From Pseudolabrys sp. (lineage in GTDB: Bacteria; Pseudomonadota; Alphaproteobacteria; Rhizobiales; Xanthobacteraceae), in contig JAURVZ010000086.1 in NCBI GenBank assembly GCA_030655215.1, positions 62,001 through 126,000 on the forward strand: a stretch of 64,000 nucleotides of DNA, in the 5' to 3' direction. Each line of letters begins with the position of its first letter. Position 1 is the first letter of the stretch. Of the stretch, positions 53,104-61,365 are shown one piece after another. The notes beneath the pieces are model-generated. The model was not told the DNA's origin. It made no database searches and saw nothing but the letters and a program-made list of their open reading frames with translations. The position numbers and the translations under genes were made by a program.

Positions 53104-53973
53104 TTACCCCAAAGTCAGCGTTGCCTTCTCATATTGTCCGGCGCCCATTGTGCCCTCGGGGAAAATGCCGTGCGCGGCGATCCACTCGAAGGATTCCTCG
53201 TAAGTTTCTTTTGTATAGGGCTCGAACACTAGCCGTTCGCCGGGGCCCCAGCGCCGCGTATCCATCCTGGCGTGAAAGCGGTCGGGAAACTCGTTCTTGT
53301 AATAGTGCGTGTAGAGCTCCGGGCGCAGGTCGATATCACGTTGCGCCTTGCGCAGCGCGCGGAAGAATTTGCGCAGATCTTCCGGATCAGGATCGCCGTG
53401 GATCATGGTGCCGATCATGAAGGTCGTGTCGATTATCTTGCGATAGCCGAGTTGCTCGGCGAAATAATAAGGTCCGTTGAACAGGTGCACCGCCGGCGCA
53501 TTGCCGTCGAAAAGATGCTCCATGCGCTTGAACAGCATGCCGGTCTCATAGTTGAGATTGATCTCGTCCGGTTTGAGATAGGTCTCAAGCGCCTGCACCG
53601 TGGCGTAGTGGCTGCCGGACTGGAAGCCGACCGATACCGGCACGCCGGCGAGATCGGCCGGCGTCATGATCTTTGAATCGGGCGGCACGAATACGCCGGC
53701 CGGCGCCACTGAGTAGACGTCGGTCATCATCTTGCCGTGGCCGTTGGAAGCGGCGACGTTGACCGTCCAGTGGCAGGCGCAACTGACATTGGCCTTGCGG
53801 CCCGCCTCGAAAGACTGGAACGCGCCTTTCGATCCGGTGTCGTGCTGCTTGCCGTCGGTTGCGCGCATCAGCTCGCGGAATTCATAGTCGAGCCCTTCCT
53901 TGTTGAAATAGTCCTTCTCCTGCGCCACCCATTCCTGCAGGCGGAAATGCGGTTCGATGATGAACTTGGCCAT
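53104..53973 (-). CDS. NMT1/THI5-like protein without signal peptide
   Basis: A 289-residue protein of the periplasmic-binding-like NMT1/THI5 superfamily (family patterns VPVSVGFQSGSHYATVQALE and FAEQLGYRKIIDTT). The N-terminus MAKFIIEPHFRLQEWVAQEK has no signal, and a longer in-frame start adds only low-complexity basic residues. A Cys-rich stretch, ANVSCACHWTVNVAAS, is notable because THI5-type pyrimidine synthases are cytoplasmic and carry a conserved cysteine motif. It may therefore be an enzyme or sensor rather than a transporter subunit. It converges with the MarR gene and diverges from the TSUP gene. Confidence 0.82.
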   Translation of the reverse strand: MAKFIIEPHFRLQEWVAQEKDYFNKEGLDYEFRELMRATDGKQHDTGSKGAFQSFEAGRKANVSCACHWTVNVAASNGHGKMMTDVYSVAPAGVFVPPDSKIMTPADLAGVPVSVGFQSGSHYATVQALETYLKPDEINLNYETGMLFKRMEHLFDGNAPAVHLFNGPYYFAEQLGYRKIIDTTFMIGTMIHGDPDPEDLRKFFRALRKAQRDIDLRPELYTHYYKNEFPDRFHARMDTRRWGPGERLVFEPYTKETYEESFEWIAAHGIFPEGTMGAGQYEKATLTLG

Positions 53974-54336
53974 GGCGTTCTTCCCGGAATGTTGTTGTCG
54001 TTGAGGCGCAACAGGTGGGCATTGTGCTGCGGCGCTTCGATGGCGGCAACAATTTATCCCTCCCCTGAAAGGGGAGGGTCCGACGCGTATGCGCCGGGGG
54101 TGGGGTCCTGTCTCTATGTTTCGCCAAACCCCTCCCGGCCGCTCGCAAGTGCTCGCGTCCATCCTCCCCTTGCAAGGGAGGGAAAGAAGAGCCTGCGCAC
54201 TTTCTTTTGTCGTCCTCGCGAAGGACGACAGCGACTGAGCCTTCGCAATTCATAGACTCAGCCTTGCGCACAGCCGCATTGTGCGGCGGCGTGGTGTCAC
54301 GCATGGTCCGCAACGTTCTTTGGAAAGGTTGCCGGC
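53974..54336. repeat. Divergent gap with palindromic repeat (family 3)
   Basis: 363 bases without a gene. From 54058 to 54183 it holds a compound repeat. The first stem is CCCTCCCCT-GAA-AGGGGAGGG (54058-54078). The end stem CTCCCCTTGCAAGGGAG lies near 54164-54180. C-rich and G-rich arms lie between. It resembles the element at 63001-63200 in style. Promoters for the flanking divergent genes must lie outside it; none is obvious. Confidence 0.6.
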
Positions 54337-55080
54337 GTGGACTCCACTTCAATGCTGCTCGCCATTGCCGGCGCCTATTTGCTGGCCGGCTTCGTCAAGG
54401 GCGTCATCGGGCTCGGCCTGCCGACGGTGGCGGTCGGTCTGCTCGGCCTGGTGATGTCGCCGGCGCAGGCGGCGGCAATCCTGATCATTCCCTCGTTGGT
54501 CACCAATGTCTGGCAGACGCTTGCCGGCGGCGACCTGCTCGCGCTGGTCAAGCGACTATGGCCGATGCTGCTCGGCACTTGCATCGGTACATGGATCGGC
54601 GCGGTGCTGTTACCGCACAGCAGCGGCGGGCAGGCGACGATGTGGCTCGGCGTCGCGCTCGTCGTCTACGCCGGGCTCGGTCTCTGCAAGGTCAATTTCT
54701 CAGTGCCGCCGCGCGCGGAGGTTTGGCTCGGCCTGCTGATCGGCCTTGTCACCGGCGCGGTCACGGTGGCCACCGGCGTGTTCGCACTGCCGGGCACGCC
54801 TTACATCCAGGCGCTGAACATGGAGCGCGACCGCATGGTGCAGGCGCTCGGCCTGTCCTTCACGGTGTCGACCGTAGCGCTGGCGATTGCCCTGTCGCAT
54901 GCCGGCGAGATGAACACGTCGCTGTTGCTGCCGTCGCTGATCGGCCTCGCGGTTGCCGCAGCCGGTATGGGGTTAGGACAAGTGGTGCGCGGCCTGATCA
55001 AGCCGCAGACCTTCCGGCTGTGCTTCTTCCTCGGCCTGTTGGTGCTCGGCAGTCATCTCGCTTTGCGCGGCCTGCTGTAA
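54337..55080 (+). CDS. TSUP (TauE/SafE) family membrane transporter
   Basis: A 247-residue inner-membrane protein with about seven to eight hydrophobic segments. It has the two family repeats: GAYLLAGFVKGVIGLGLPTV at the start and the second-half block around VTGAVTVATGVFALPGTPYI. TauE/SafE proteins move sulfite, sulfoacetate, sulfolactate or related organosulfur anions. GTG 54337 is the start (MDSTSMLLAIAG). It stands alone on its strand; sulfite export after sulfonate breakdown is possible but not shown. Confidence 0.9.
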   Translation: MDSTSMLLAIAGAYLLAGFVKGVIGLGLPTVAVGLLGLVMSPAQAAAILIIPSLVTNVWQTLAGGDLLALVKRLWPMLLGTCIGTWIGAVLLPHSSGGQATMWLGVALVVYAGLGLCKVNFSVPPRAEVWLGLLIGLVTGAVTVATGVFALPGTPYIQALNMERDRMVQALGLSFTVSTVALAIALSHAGEMNTSLLLPSLIGLAVAAAGMGLGQVVRGLIKPQTFRLCFFLGLLVLGSHLALRGLL

Positions 55081-55468
55081 ACGGTTGCCGATTGATTCGG
55101 AGTGAAGTGCGATGTGCTCTCGTTGTTGCCGACCAAACGGTGGCGCGCAAAAGTTTTCCACCGAAAACTAGCTCCGGTATTTAGATGCGTGACGCCAATT
55201 CGCGTGCCAGACATCATCTAAAAAATTTGAATCTCATCAAACGGTTGTAAACAAGTTCCCTGTCGCTCAACCGCCGGTTAAATCCGGCGCGAGCATGTAG
55301 ATACCTATTTCATTGAACGTCTGGCGGTTCCGTAAAGTTAGGAGTTGCAACAAATTCTCCCATGCTCGGTATTAGTGCGGAGAGAAGTTTTCGTTAGGCA
55401 AGTCCGTGTTGCGTTTGAGTTTTTCGAGTCTCGCGTTTCGGAAATCCTATCAAATTCAAAGGCGGACC
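55081..55468 (+). promoter_or_regulatory. A/T-rich leader region before the outer-membrane protein gene
   Basis: 388 bases without a credible gene, clearly richer in A/T than the flanks. A perfect 6-bp hairpin CGCCGG-TTAAAT-CCGGCG lies at 55272-55289. No confident -35/-10 pair was found. A long 5' leader is likely for the following gene. Confidence 0.4.
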
Positions 55469-56773
55469 ATGGTGCGACAAATCTTATCGCTTATCGCAGC
55501 GTCACTGCTGTGTTCCGCAACCGCATTGGCGCAAGCGCCCGGACAGCGCGCCGCGCCGCCGCAAGCGGTCGAAGGCTGGACACCCACGACAGCGCAACCT
55601 TCAGAGACGGCCGCCGACCGGCAACCCGTCGATCCCTGGCAGCAATTCGCACCGGTGACGCCCGGCATCAGGGCCGGCGCCTTTATGGTCTATCCCTCGG
55701 TGACGGCCGCAGCCTTTTACGATGACAACGTCTTCGCCACGAGCACAAACCGCCAGGGTTCATGGGGCGGTCTGGTTCGCCCCGAACTTGGCCTGACCAC
55801 GGCCGGTTCGAATTACACGCTCGAGGCTCGCGGCTTCGTCGAGCGCAAATGGTATTCACGCTTCTCAAACGAAGACCAGACCAATGGTGCGATCGGCGTT
55901 GCCGGCACTGTGATGCTGGATCCCAACACGCAGCTCGTCGGCAAGGCGCGTTACGCGCGCGCCAACGAAGAGCGTGGCGGCGGCGAGTCATTGATCAACA
56001 GCTTCGACGGCCCGCTCGGTTACAACACGTGGGAAGCGTCGGGCGCGATCAACAAGCGCTTCGGCCGCGTCTGGACATCGGTCGGTCTTGCCGGCTCGTG
56101 GTTCAATTATGACACGCCGAGCATTGGCGGCATCCCGGTGCCGCAGACCTATCGTGACGGCAATGTCGGCGTGCTGTCCGGCCGTCTCGGTTACGTCGTC
56201 GCCCCGCTGACCAGCGTGTTTGTCGAAGTCGCCGGTAATCGCCGTAACTTTGAGGTCGACATTTTTGACTCGCGTGGTTATCGCGTGGTCGGCGGCTTGT
56301 TGCTCGAGCCGGGTGAGGGCGCCCGCGTGAAGGGCGAAGTCTTCGCCGGCTACATGCATCAGAACTATGAGGGTGCATCGTTCGAGACGATTTCGAGCTT
56401 CACCTATGGTGGACAACTCGCTTGGCTCATCACGCCGCGCTGGACCGCAGTGGCGGAAGGCCGCCGCAATGCGTTGGAGTCAAACCTGAACGGCGGCGTC
56501 AGCCTGATCGAGTCACTTGTTGCCGCTCGTCTCGATTATGCCGTGGCGCGTAACTTCATTGTCGGCGTCGGCGCCAGCTATCTGGTTGACGAATTCAAGG
56601 GCGCGAACCGCACCGATCATTCGCTGAGCCCGCTGGTTTCGGTGAAGTATCTGGTCAATCCGTTCGTGACCCTGGGCTTTGACTATCGCAACGTCTCATT
56701 CGACTCTGCCGGCACCGGCGTGCCGACCTATCATCGCAACGTCTATCTGTTCTCACTGAACGCCCGTATTTAG
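55469..56773 (+). CDS. Outer-membrane beta-barrel protein
   Basis: A 434-residue exported protein. The signal peptide covers about residues 1-21 (QILSLIAASLLCSATALAQ). A Pro/Gln-rich linker follows, then from about residue 70 many alternating amphipathic strands with aromatic girdles (GYVVAPLTSVFVEVAGNRRN). It ends YLFSLNARI, an outer-membrane-type terminal strand. It looks like the BBP2-type barrels of Rhizobiales, associated with surface or exopolysaccharide functions; no substrate is known. The GG-rich ACCATGG context with AAAGGCGG marks the start. A strong terminator follows. Confidence 0.88.
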   Translation: MVRQILSLIAASLLCSATALAQAPGQRAAPPQAVEGWTPTTAQPSETAADRQPVDPWQQFAPVTPGIRAGAFMVYPSVTAAAFYDDNVFATSTNRQGSWGGLVRPELGLTTAGSNYTLEARGFVERKWYSRFSNEDQTNGAIGVAGTVMLDPNTQLVGKARYARANEERGGGESLINSFDGPLGYNTWEASGAINKRFGRVWTSVGLAGSWFNYDTPSIGGIPVPQTYRDGNVGVLSGRLGYVVAPLTSVFVEVAGNRRNFEVDIFDSRGYRVVGGLLLEPGEGARVKGEVFAGYMHQNYEGASFETISSFTYGGQLAWLITPRWTAVAEGRRNALESNLNGGVSLIESLVAARLDYAVARNFIVGVGASYLVDEFKGANRTDHSLSPLVSVKYLVNPFVTLGFDYRNVSFDSAGTGVPTYHRNVYLFSLNARI

Positions 56774-56793
56774 GCGCCAGCGAAGCGGCAATA

Positions 56794-56821
56794 AAAACAC
56801 CGGCCGCGAGGCCGGTGTTTT
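56794..56821. terminator. Intrinsic terminator, probably bidirectional
   Basis: A perfect 12-bp stem with a 4-base loop: AAAACACCGGCC (56794-56805), GCGA, GGCCGGTGTTTT (56810-56821). With A's on one side and T's on the other it can act in both directions. It sits between the convergent outer-membrane protein gene and the repeat-protein gene. Confidence 0.9.
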
Positions 56822-56842
56822 CATTTGTCGGAGGGCGAGGCG

Positions 56843-59338
56843 TTACATTCGCTCGTTTGACGCTGCCTTGCCCTTCATCTCGCGCTTCACATATTCGCGG
56901 CAGATATTGACGATGCGCTTGGCGTACTTCTTCGGATCCTTGAAGACCGCGGCGCAACGATCGCGCCAGTTTTCTTCCGTATAGGTGCCGCTGAAGCCGC
57001 CGATCTCGACACCGCCGCCGCCACCGCCACTGGCTTCCGAGCCGCTTCCGATGTTGTTGCCGCCGGAGCCGTCAGTGGTGCCGGAGTTGTTGGTGATGTT
57101 GTTGATCGTGTCGCCGAGGTTGACGGTATCGCCGAGGTTTTCAGTGACGTTGGTTACGGTGTCGCCGAGGTTCTCAGTGACGTTATTGACGGTGTCGCCG
57201 ACCGTGTCGAGCAGGCCGCCGAGGTCGACATTGGCGTTGACGGTCGTGTTATTACCGGTTTGGTCGACAACGGCCGAGACTGGCTGATCGCTCGGCTGCG
57301 TGGTCACGCTGACATTGATGTTGCCGGGATCGGGCACGCCGGGGACGGTCGGCGTGCCGGTGCCGTCACCCATCGGGTTCAGCACAGACGTGTTGCCGCC
57401 GATGATGTCACCGCCGCCGCCACCGCTATTGTCGGTGCCGGGCGAGACAGTGTTCAGAATGCCCGTGTTGACCGAGGCCAGCGACGGGCCGCTCGGCGTG
57501 CCGTCACTGGTCGAGCCGGTCACAGTGCTGCCGCCATTGAGAATGCCGGCATTGGTGGCGGTGGTGGAGTTGCCGCTGCCGCCGGTGCTGTCGCCGGTAA
57601 TCGCGTTCGGGCCATTCAAGGCCGCGATGTTGCTGGTCGCCGCCGGAATGACGCCGCCCGCCGGGTTTCTGGTTTGCCCGGTCGTGTTACCGGCCTGATT
57701 GAGCGCGGCGACGTTGCTGGACGCCAGACCCGCCGGACCGGCATTGCCGCTATCGCCTGTCGATGAGCCGCCGAGATTGAGGATACCGGCGTTGGTGGAG
57801 GCAGCGCCGCCGTTGCCGGAGTTGCCGACGTCGCCAGTGTTGCCGCCGGAGAAATTGGCGATACCAAGATTGGCGGCATTCAGCGGCAAGGTGCCGGTGT
57901 TGTTGCTGTCACCAGTCTTGGTGTCAGCACCATTCAAAATGCCGCCATTGGTGGCCGCAAGGCCGCCGGAGCCGGTATTGCCGCTCTGGCCCGTGCTGCC
58001 GCCAGTGAAATTGGCAATGCCGGCATTGGCCGAGTTAAGCGGGCTCTGTCCGCTATTGCCCGTATCACCCGTGCCGACGCCGGCCCGGTTGAGAATGCCG
58101 GCGTTGGTTGACGCTAGGCCCGGCCGGGCGGTGTTGTTGCTGCGGCCGGTCTGGCCATTGGCGAAGTTGAGAACGCCGGCATTGGTCGCCGCCACGCCAG
58201 GCGACGAGGCATTGCCGGTGTCGCCTGTGGTGTTGTTCGGCCCATTGAGGATGCCGGCATTGGTCGTTGCCGCACCGGCATTGCCCGCATTGCCGCTCTG
58301 GCCGGTCTTGTTGCCGGAGAAGTTCAGGACGCCCGCATTGGTGGCGGCAAGCCCGGCATTGCCGGTGTTGCCGGTATCACCGGTAGTGTTATTCGGCCCG
58401 TTCAGAACACCGAGATTGGTGCCCGCGGTCGGGTTATCGCTATTGCCCGAGCTGCCGGTGGTGCCGCCGGCGCGATTGAGAATGCCGACATTGGTATCGG
58501 CGAGCGGACCGGCGCCGGTATTGGTGCTGCCGGTCTTGGTGTTCGGCCCGTTCAGCAGACCGACATTGGTCGAGGCGATACCGGCATTGCCGGTCGAGCC
58601 CGTGGTGCTGGTCGGGTGGTTCAGGCCCTGCACCGTGGCGGTTACGGGAGTCTTGGTGCCGGTGTCGTCGACCTTCAGGTCGACAGTGGCGCCGCGCGTC
58701 TTGCCGTCACCCAGTTTCACCTGGACTTCCGGATCGTTGACCACCTTGACGTTGACGCCCTTCTTGCCGCCGACGCTGACAGTTTCCTGCGCCGGGCTGG
58801 TGGTGACCTTGACCACGCCTTCGCGGCCGATTGACCGCGTCGGGATCGCCTTGGCGGCGCGCGTCGTCGTTCGCTTCACCGCACTGCGCACCGGAGCAAC
58901 CGCGCCGGATGACCCGATGGTGCGTGACGTCGTGCGCTCGCCGAAGTTGGCGGCGCCGGAGAAGAAGTTCGGGCTGGCAGCGCCTCCGCCGGCCGGTGCG
59001 CCGCGGCCATTGACGGTGTTGCTGACGCCGTTAGTGACACCACCCAGTCCGCTGGACAGTCCACTGCCAACTCCGCCGACGGCGCCGCCGAGGCCGCTAC
59101 CGACACCGCCGAGCGCGCCGCCGAGGCCGCTGCCGACACCGCCGAGCGCGCCGCCGACCGAGCCGCCAAGTCCGCCGAGGGCACCGCCGCCTGTGCCGCC
59201 GGTGCTGATGATCGTCTTTCCGCCGAGTCCGACATTGATGCCGCCTGCATAAGCAGGTGAGGCCATTACGAGCAGGACGGCGGTCGCCACGCTGGCGTGC
59301 AGTCGCGCGATACGTCTGGAATTGTTTCGACCGTTCAT
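56843..59338 (-). CDS. Exported Asn/Gly-rich repeat protein
   Basis: An 831-residue protein. A signal peptide lies at about residues 1-33 (ASVATAVLLVMASPAYA). Next come Gly/Leu-rich 11-residue repeats (GGALGGVGSGL). A basic/Thr region spans about 135-250. About 15 copies of a 26-residue unit run from about 257 to 650, with consensus TNAGILNxxxxTTGDTGN. A second short repeat follows (NVTENLGDTV). The C-terminal domain (about 780-831) has NWRDRCAAVFKDPKKYAKRI and two cysteines. It looks surface-exposed or secreted. No adhesin or enzyme domain is recognised. The NxGxxN pattern recalls mycobacterial PPE-MPTR repeats by convergence only. Confidence 0.85.
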   Translation of the reverse strand: MNGRNNSRRIARLHASVATAVLLVMASPAYAGGINVGLGGKTIISTGGTGGGALGGLGGSVGGALGGVGSGLGGALGGVGSGLGGAVGGVGSGLSSGLGGVTNGVSNTVNGRGAPAGGGAASPNFFSGAANFGERTTSRTIGSSGAVAPVRSAVKRTTTRAAKAIPTRSIGREGVVKVTTSPAQETVSVGGKKGVNVKVVNDPEVQVKLGDGKTRGATVDLKVDDTGTKTPVTATVQGLNHPTSTTGSTGNAGIASTNVGLLNGPNTKTGSTNTGAGPLADTNVGILNRAGGTTGSSGNSDNPTAGTNLGVLNGPNNTTGDTGNTGNAGLAATNAGVLNFSGNKTGQSGNAGNAGAATTNAGILNGPNNTTGDTGNASSPGVAATNAGVLNFANGQTGRSNNTARPGLASTNAGILNRAGVGTGDTGNSGQSPLNSANAGIANFTGGSTGQSGNTGSGGLAATNGGILNGADTKTGDSNNTGTLPLNAANLGIANFSGGNTGDVGNSGNGGAASTNAGILNLGGSSTGDSGNAGPAGLASSNVAALNQAGNTTGQTRNPAGGVIPAATSNIAALNGPNAITGDSTGGSGNSTTATNAGILNGGSTVTGSTSDGTPSGPSLASVNTGILNTVSPGTDNSGGGGGDIIGGNTSVLNPMGDGTGTPTVPGVPDPGNINVSVTTQPSDQPVSAVVDQTGNNTTVNANVDLGGLLDTVGDTVNNVTENLGDTVTNVTENLGDTVNLGDTINNITNNSGTTDGSGGNNIGSGSEASGGGGGGVEIGGFSGTYTEENWRDRCAAVFKDPKKYAKRIVNICREYVKREMKGKAASNERM
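57400..58570 (-). repeat. Tandem 78-bp coding repeat array
   Basis: About 15 in-frame units of 25-28 codons inside the repeat-protein gene. Most are exactly 26 codons. Units begin TNxGxLN or xNxGIAN. Alternating subtypes carry NGPNNTTGDTGN and NFSGGNTGQSGN. Copies have diverged in the DNA, so the array is old or selected rather than a recent expansion. Confidence 0.85.
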
Positions 59339-59670
59339 GTGACTGCTCCTAAAAAGCGAACTCACCCACCGTCTCTATTGTCCAACGGACATTTCGACGT
59401 GCAGTTCGTAGGAGCACTCGCTGTCATCATCACAACGCCGTGAAAAAAGTGGCTAAGGTCATGATAATTACAGATAAATCCGCTGTGATCTGAACTATCA
59501 CGCGGTGATTCCAGCAGAAATTACAGCGCTCTATATCGAATGATACAGTTCCAGCTGCCTCACGCGTGAAGAAGAAACTTTTCTTGCTGCGACGGGCAAT
59601 CCGCAAATTTTACCGTCTTTACGCAAATTCGTTTGCGTGCATATAATTCAGTACCGGCGAGTGGGGTACG
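59339..59670 (+). promoter_or_regulatory. Divergent regulatory region with promoter and operator for the alpha/beta hydrolase
   Basis: 332 A/T-rich bases without a gene. Promoter: TTTACG (59618-59623), 18-base spacer, TATAAT (59642-59647), with a start near 59654. The spacer is occupied by a perfect 18-base dyad ACGCAAA-TTCG-TTTGCGT (59621-59638). A half-site CGCAAATT at 59602 repeats 20 bases upstream of the same sequence in the dyad. This is a classic repressor layout. The same 10-mer AATTCGTTTG appears upstream of the amidohydrolase gene near 42870. Confidence 0.6.
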
Positions 59671-60528
59671 ATGCCGCTTATCACCGCGCGAGATGGCACG
59701 AAGCTGTATGTCGAAGAGGCGGGGCAGGGCTCGCCTGTTATCTTTGTGCATGAATATGCCGGCGACTTCCGCACATGGGAGCCGCAGATGCGGTTCTTTT
59801 CGCGCTCGCACCGCTGCATCACTTTCAGCCAGCGCGGTTATCCGCCCTCCGACATTCCCGATGACGGCGCCAGATACAGCCAGGACATTGCGCGCGACGA
59901 CATCATTGCCGTGCTCGATGCGCTCAACGTCGACAAGGCGCATGTCGTCGGCCACTCAATGGGCGCGGCGACCGCATTGCATGCCGGTATTCATTATCCC
60001 GACCGCTGTCTGTCGGTGACCGCAGCCGGTTGCGGTTATGGCTCGAGCCCTGATGTAAAAGTCGTCGAGGAAGGCCGTGCCGCATCGCGCGCCACCGGCG
60101 AAGCCTTTGCCAAGGAAGGTATGGCGGTGATGGCGCCGCGCTATGCCGACGGCGCGACGCGGCAGACGCACAAATATAAAGACCCGCGCGGCTATGCCGA
60201 ATTCGTGCAGATGCTTGGCGAGCACTCGGCCACCGGCCATGCGCTGACCATGTTGCATGTGCAGGCCAAGCGGCCAACGCTTTGGGACATGGAAGCGGGC
60301 TTGAAAGCGTTCAAGCCGCCTTTGCTGGTGCTGGTCGGCGACGAAGACGACTGGTGTCTCGAAAGCAGCGTGTTTCTCAAGCGCACCGTGCCGACGGCGG
60401 GCCTCGTCGTCATTCCGCGCTCCGGCCACACCATTACCAGCGAAGAGCCGGCGGCCTTCAATGCCGCGCTCGCTGACCTGATCACCAATGTCGAAACCGG
60501 AAGTTGGATGAATCACCGCGCCCCGTAA
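59671..60528 (+). CDS. Alpha/beta-fold hydrolase
   Basis: A 285-residue hydrolase. Oxyanion region VIFVHEYAGDFRTWEP, nucleophile elbow GHSMG (serine about residue 94), acid in LVGDEDDWC and catalytic histidine in RSGHTI. It is cytoplasmic, with no signal. It resembles esterases and C-C or ring-opening hydrolases of aromatic catabolism. ATG 59671 follows GAGTGGGG. The SDR gene follows after 21 bases, so the two form an operon. The strong promoter/operator upstream indicates inducible expression. Confidence 0.92.
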   Translation: MPLITARDGTKLYVEEAGQGSPVIFVHEYAGDFRTWEPQMRFFSRSHRCITFSQRGYPPSDIPDDGARYSQDIARDDIIAVLDALNVDKAHVVGHSMGAATALHAGIHYPDRCLSVTAAGCGYGSSPDVKVVEEGRAASRATGEAFAKEGMAVMAPRYADGATRQTHKYKDPRGYAEFVQMLGEHSATGHALTMLHVQAKRPTLWDMEAGLKAFKPPLLVLVGDEDDWCLESSVFLKRTVPTAGLVVIPRSGHTITSEEPAAFNAALADLITNVETGSWMNHRAP

Positions 60529-60549
60529 TTCTGCAATGGAGTACGCACG

Positions 60550-61365
60550 ATGGATCTGAAGCTCACAGGCAAGACGGCACTTGTTACCGGCGGTTCTGAA
60601 GGCATCGGCAAGGGCATCGCGCTCGCACTGGCCAGGGAAGGCGTTGACGTCGCGATTTGCGCGCGGCGCAAGGAGCCGCTGGAAGCGGCAGCGGCTGAGA
60701 TCGCGAAAGCGACCGGCCGCAAGATCGTCGCCATTACCGCTGACCTGCGCAAAGACGCGGACGCCAAAAATTTCATTGAGCAAGCGCACAAGGCCCTCGG
60801 CCGCGTCGACATCATGATCAACAATGCTGGCTCGGCGGCCGGCGGCGTTATCGAGCATCTGACCGAGGATGACTGGGAAAAGGGCATGCAGCTCAAATTC
60901 ATGGGCTATGTGCGCTGCCTGCGTTATGCGCTGCCGATCATGGTCAAGCAAGGCGGCGGCCGCGTCGTCAATTTGATCGGCAATGACGGCGTCAAACCGT
61001 CCTACTGGGAGATCTGCCCCGGCGCCGCCAATGCCGCCGGACAGAACCTGACCATCTCGCTCGCCGGGCAATATGGCCGCGACAACATCTCCTTCGTCGC
61101 TGTCAATCCGGGGCCGGTGCGGACCGAGCGCTGGGCCGGACTTGTCGACGCCATGGCGCGCGACATGAAGATGCCGCGCGAGCAGGCCGACAAGCTGGCG
61201 CCGGCTTCGATCCCGATGGGGCGCATCGCCGAAGTGGAGGAGGTGGCCAACCTGGTTGTCATGCTGGCGTCGCCGATGATGGAAATGGTCAACGGCACGA
61301 TGATCGAGATCGATGGCGGGCAGGACAAGGCGCTGATGGACCGGTTTCGGGATCGGCCGAAGTAG
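60550..61365 (+). CDS. SDR-fold protein lacking the catalytic Ser-Tyr-Lys
   Basis: A 271-residue SDR-fold protein. The cofactor motif TGGSEGIG and the NNAG motif are intact. The catalytic serine position is Gly144 (VVNLIGNDGV). The YxxxK positions are Pro157 and Asn161 (CPGAANAAGQNL). These are the same classes of change as in the protein at 7098-7862, and both start MDLKL. So they belong to one divergent subfamily. It follows the alpha/beta hydrolase gene and precedes, after a 405-base gap, the Liv-type transporter genes. Confidence 0.88.
   Translation: MDLKLTGKTALVTGGSEGIGKGIALALAREGVDVAICARRKEPLEAAAAEIAKATGRKIVAITADLRKDADAKNFIEQAHKALGRVDIMINNAGSAAGGVIEHLTEDDWEKGMQLKFMGYVRCLRYALPIMVKQGGGRVVNLIGNDGVKPSYWEICPGAANAAGQNLTISLAGQYGRDNISFVAVNPGPVRTERWAGLVDAMARDMKMPREQADKLAPASIPMGRIAEVEEVANLVVMLASPMMEMVNGTMIEIDGGQDKALMDRFRDRPK

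Noticed and set aside
53974-54162. N-terminal extension of the THI5-like protein that might supply a signal peptide
   Set aside because: It is Arg/Cys/Pro-rich, runs through an intergenic palindrome and has no hydrophobic core.
57400-58570. Regular repeats that could suggest a CRISPR array
   Set aside because: The period is 78 bp, units are in frame with a long coding sequence and diverged, there are no distinct spacers, and no cas genes are nearby.
57699-59252. A 517-residue plus-strand open frame opposite the repeat protein
   Set aside because: It is Pro/Leu/Val low-complexity sequence produced by the antisense of the Gly/Asn repeats. The minus-strand frame has a signal peptide and a conserved-looking C-terminus.
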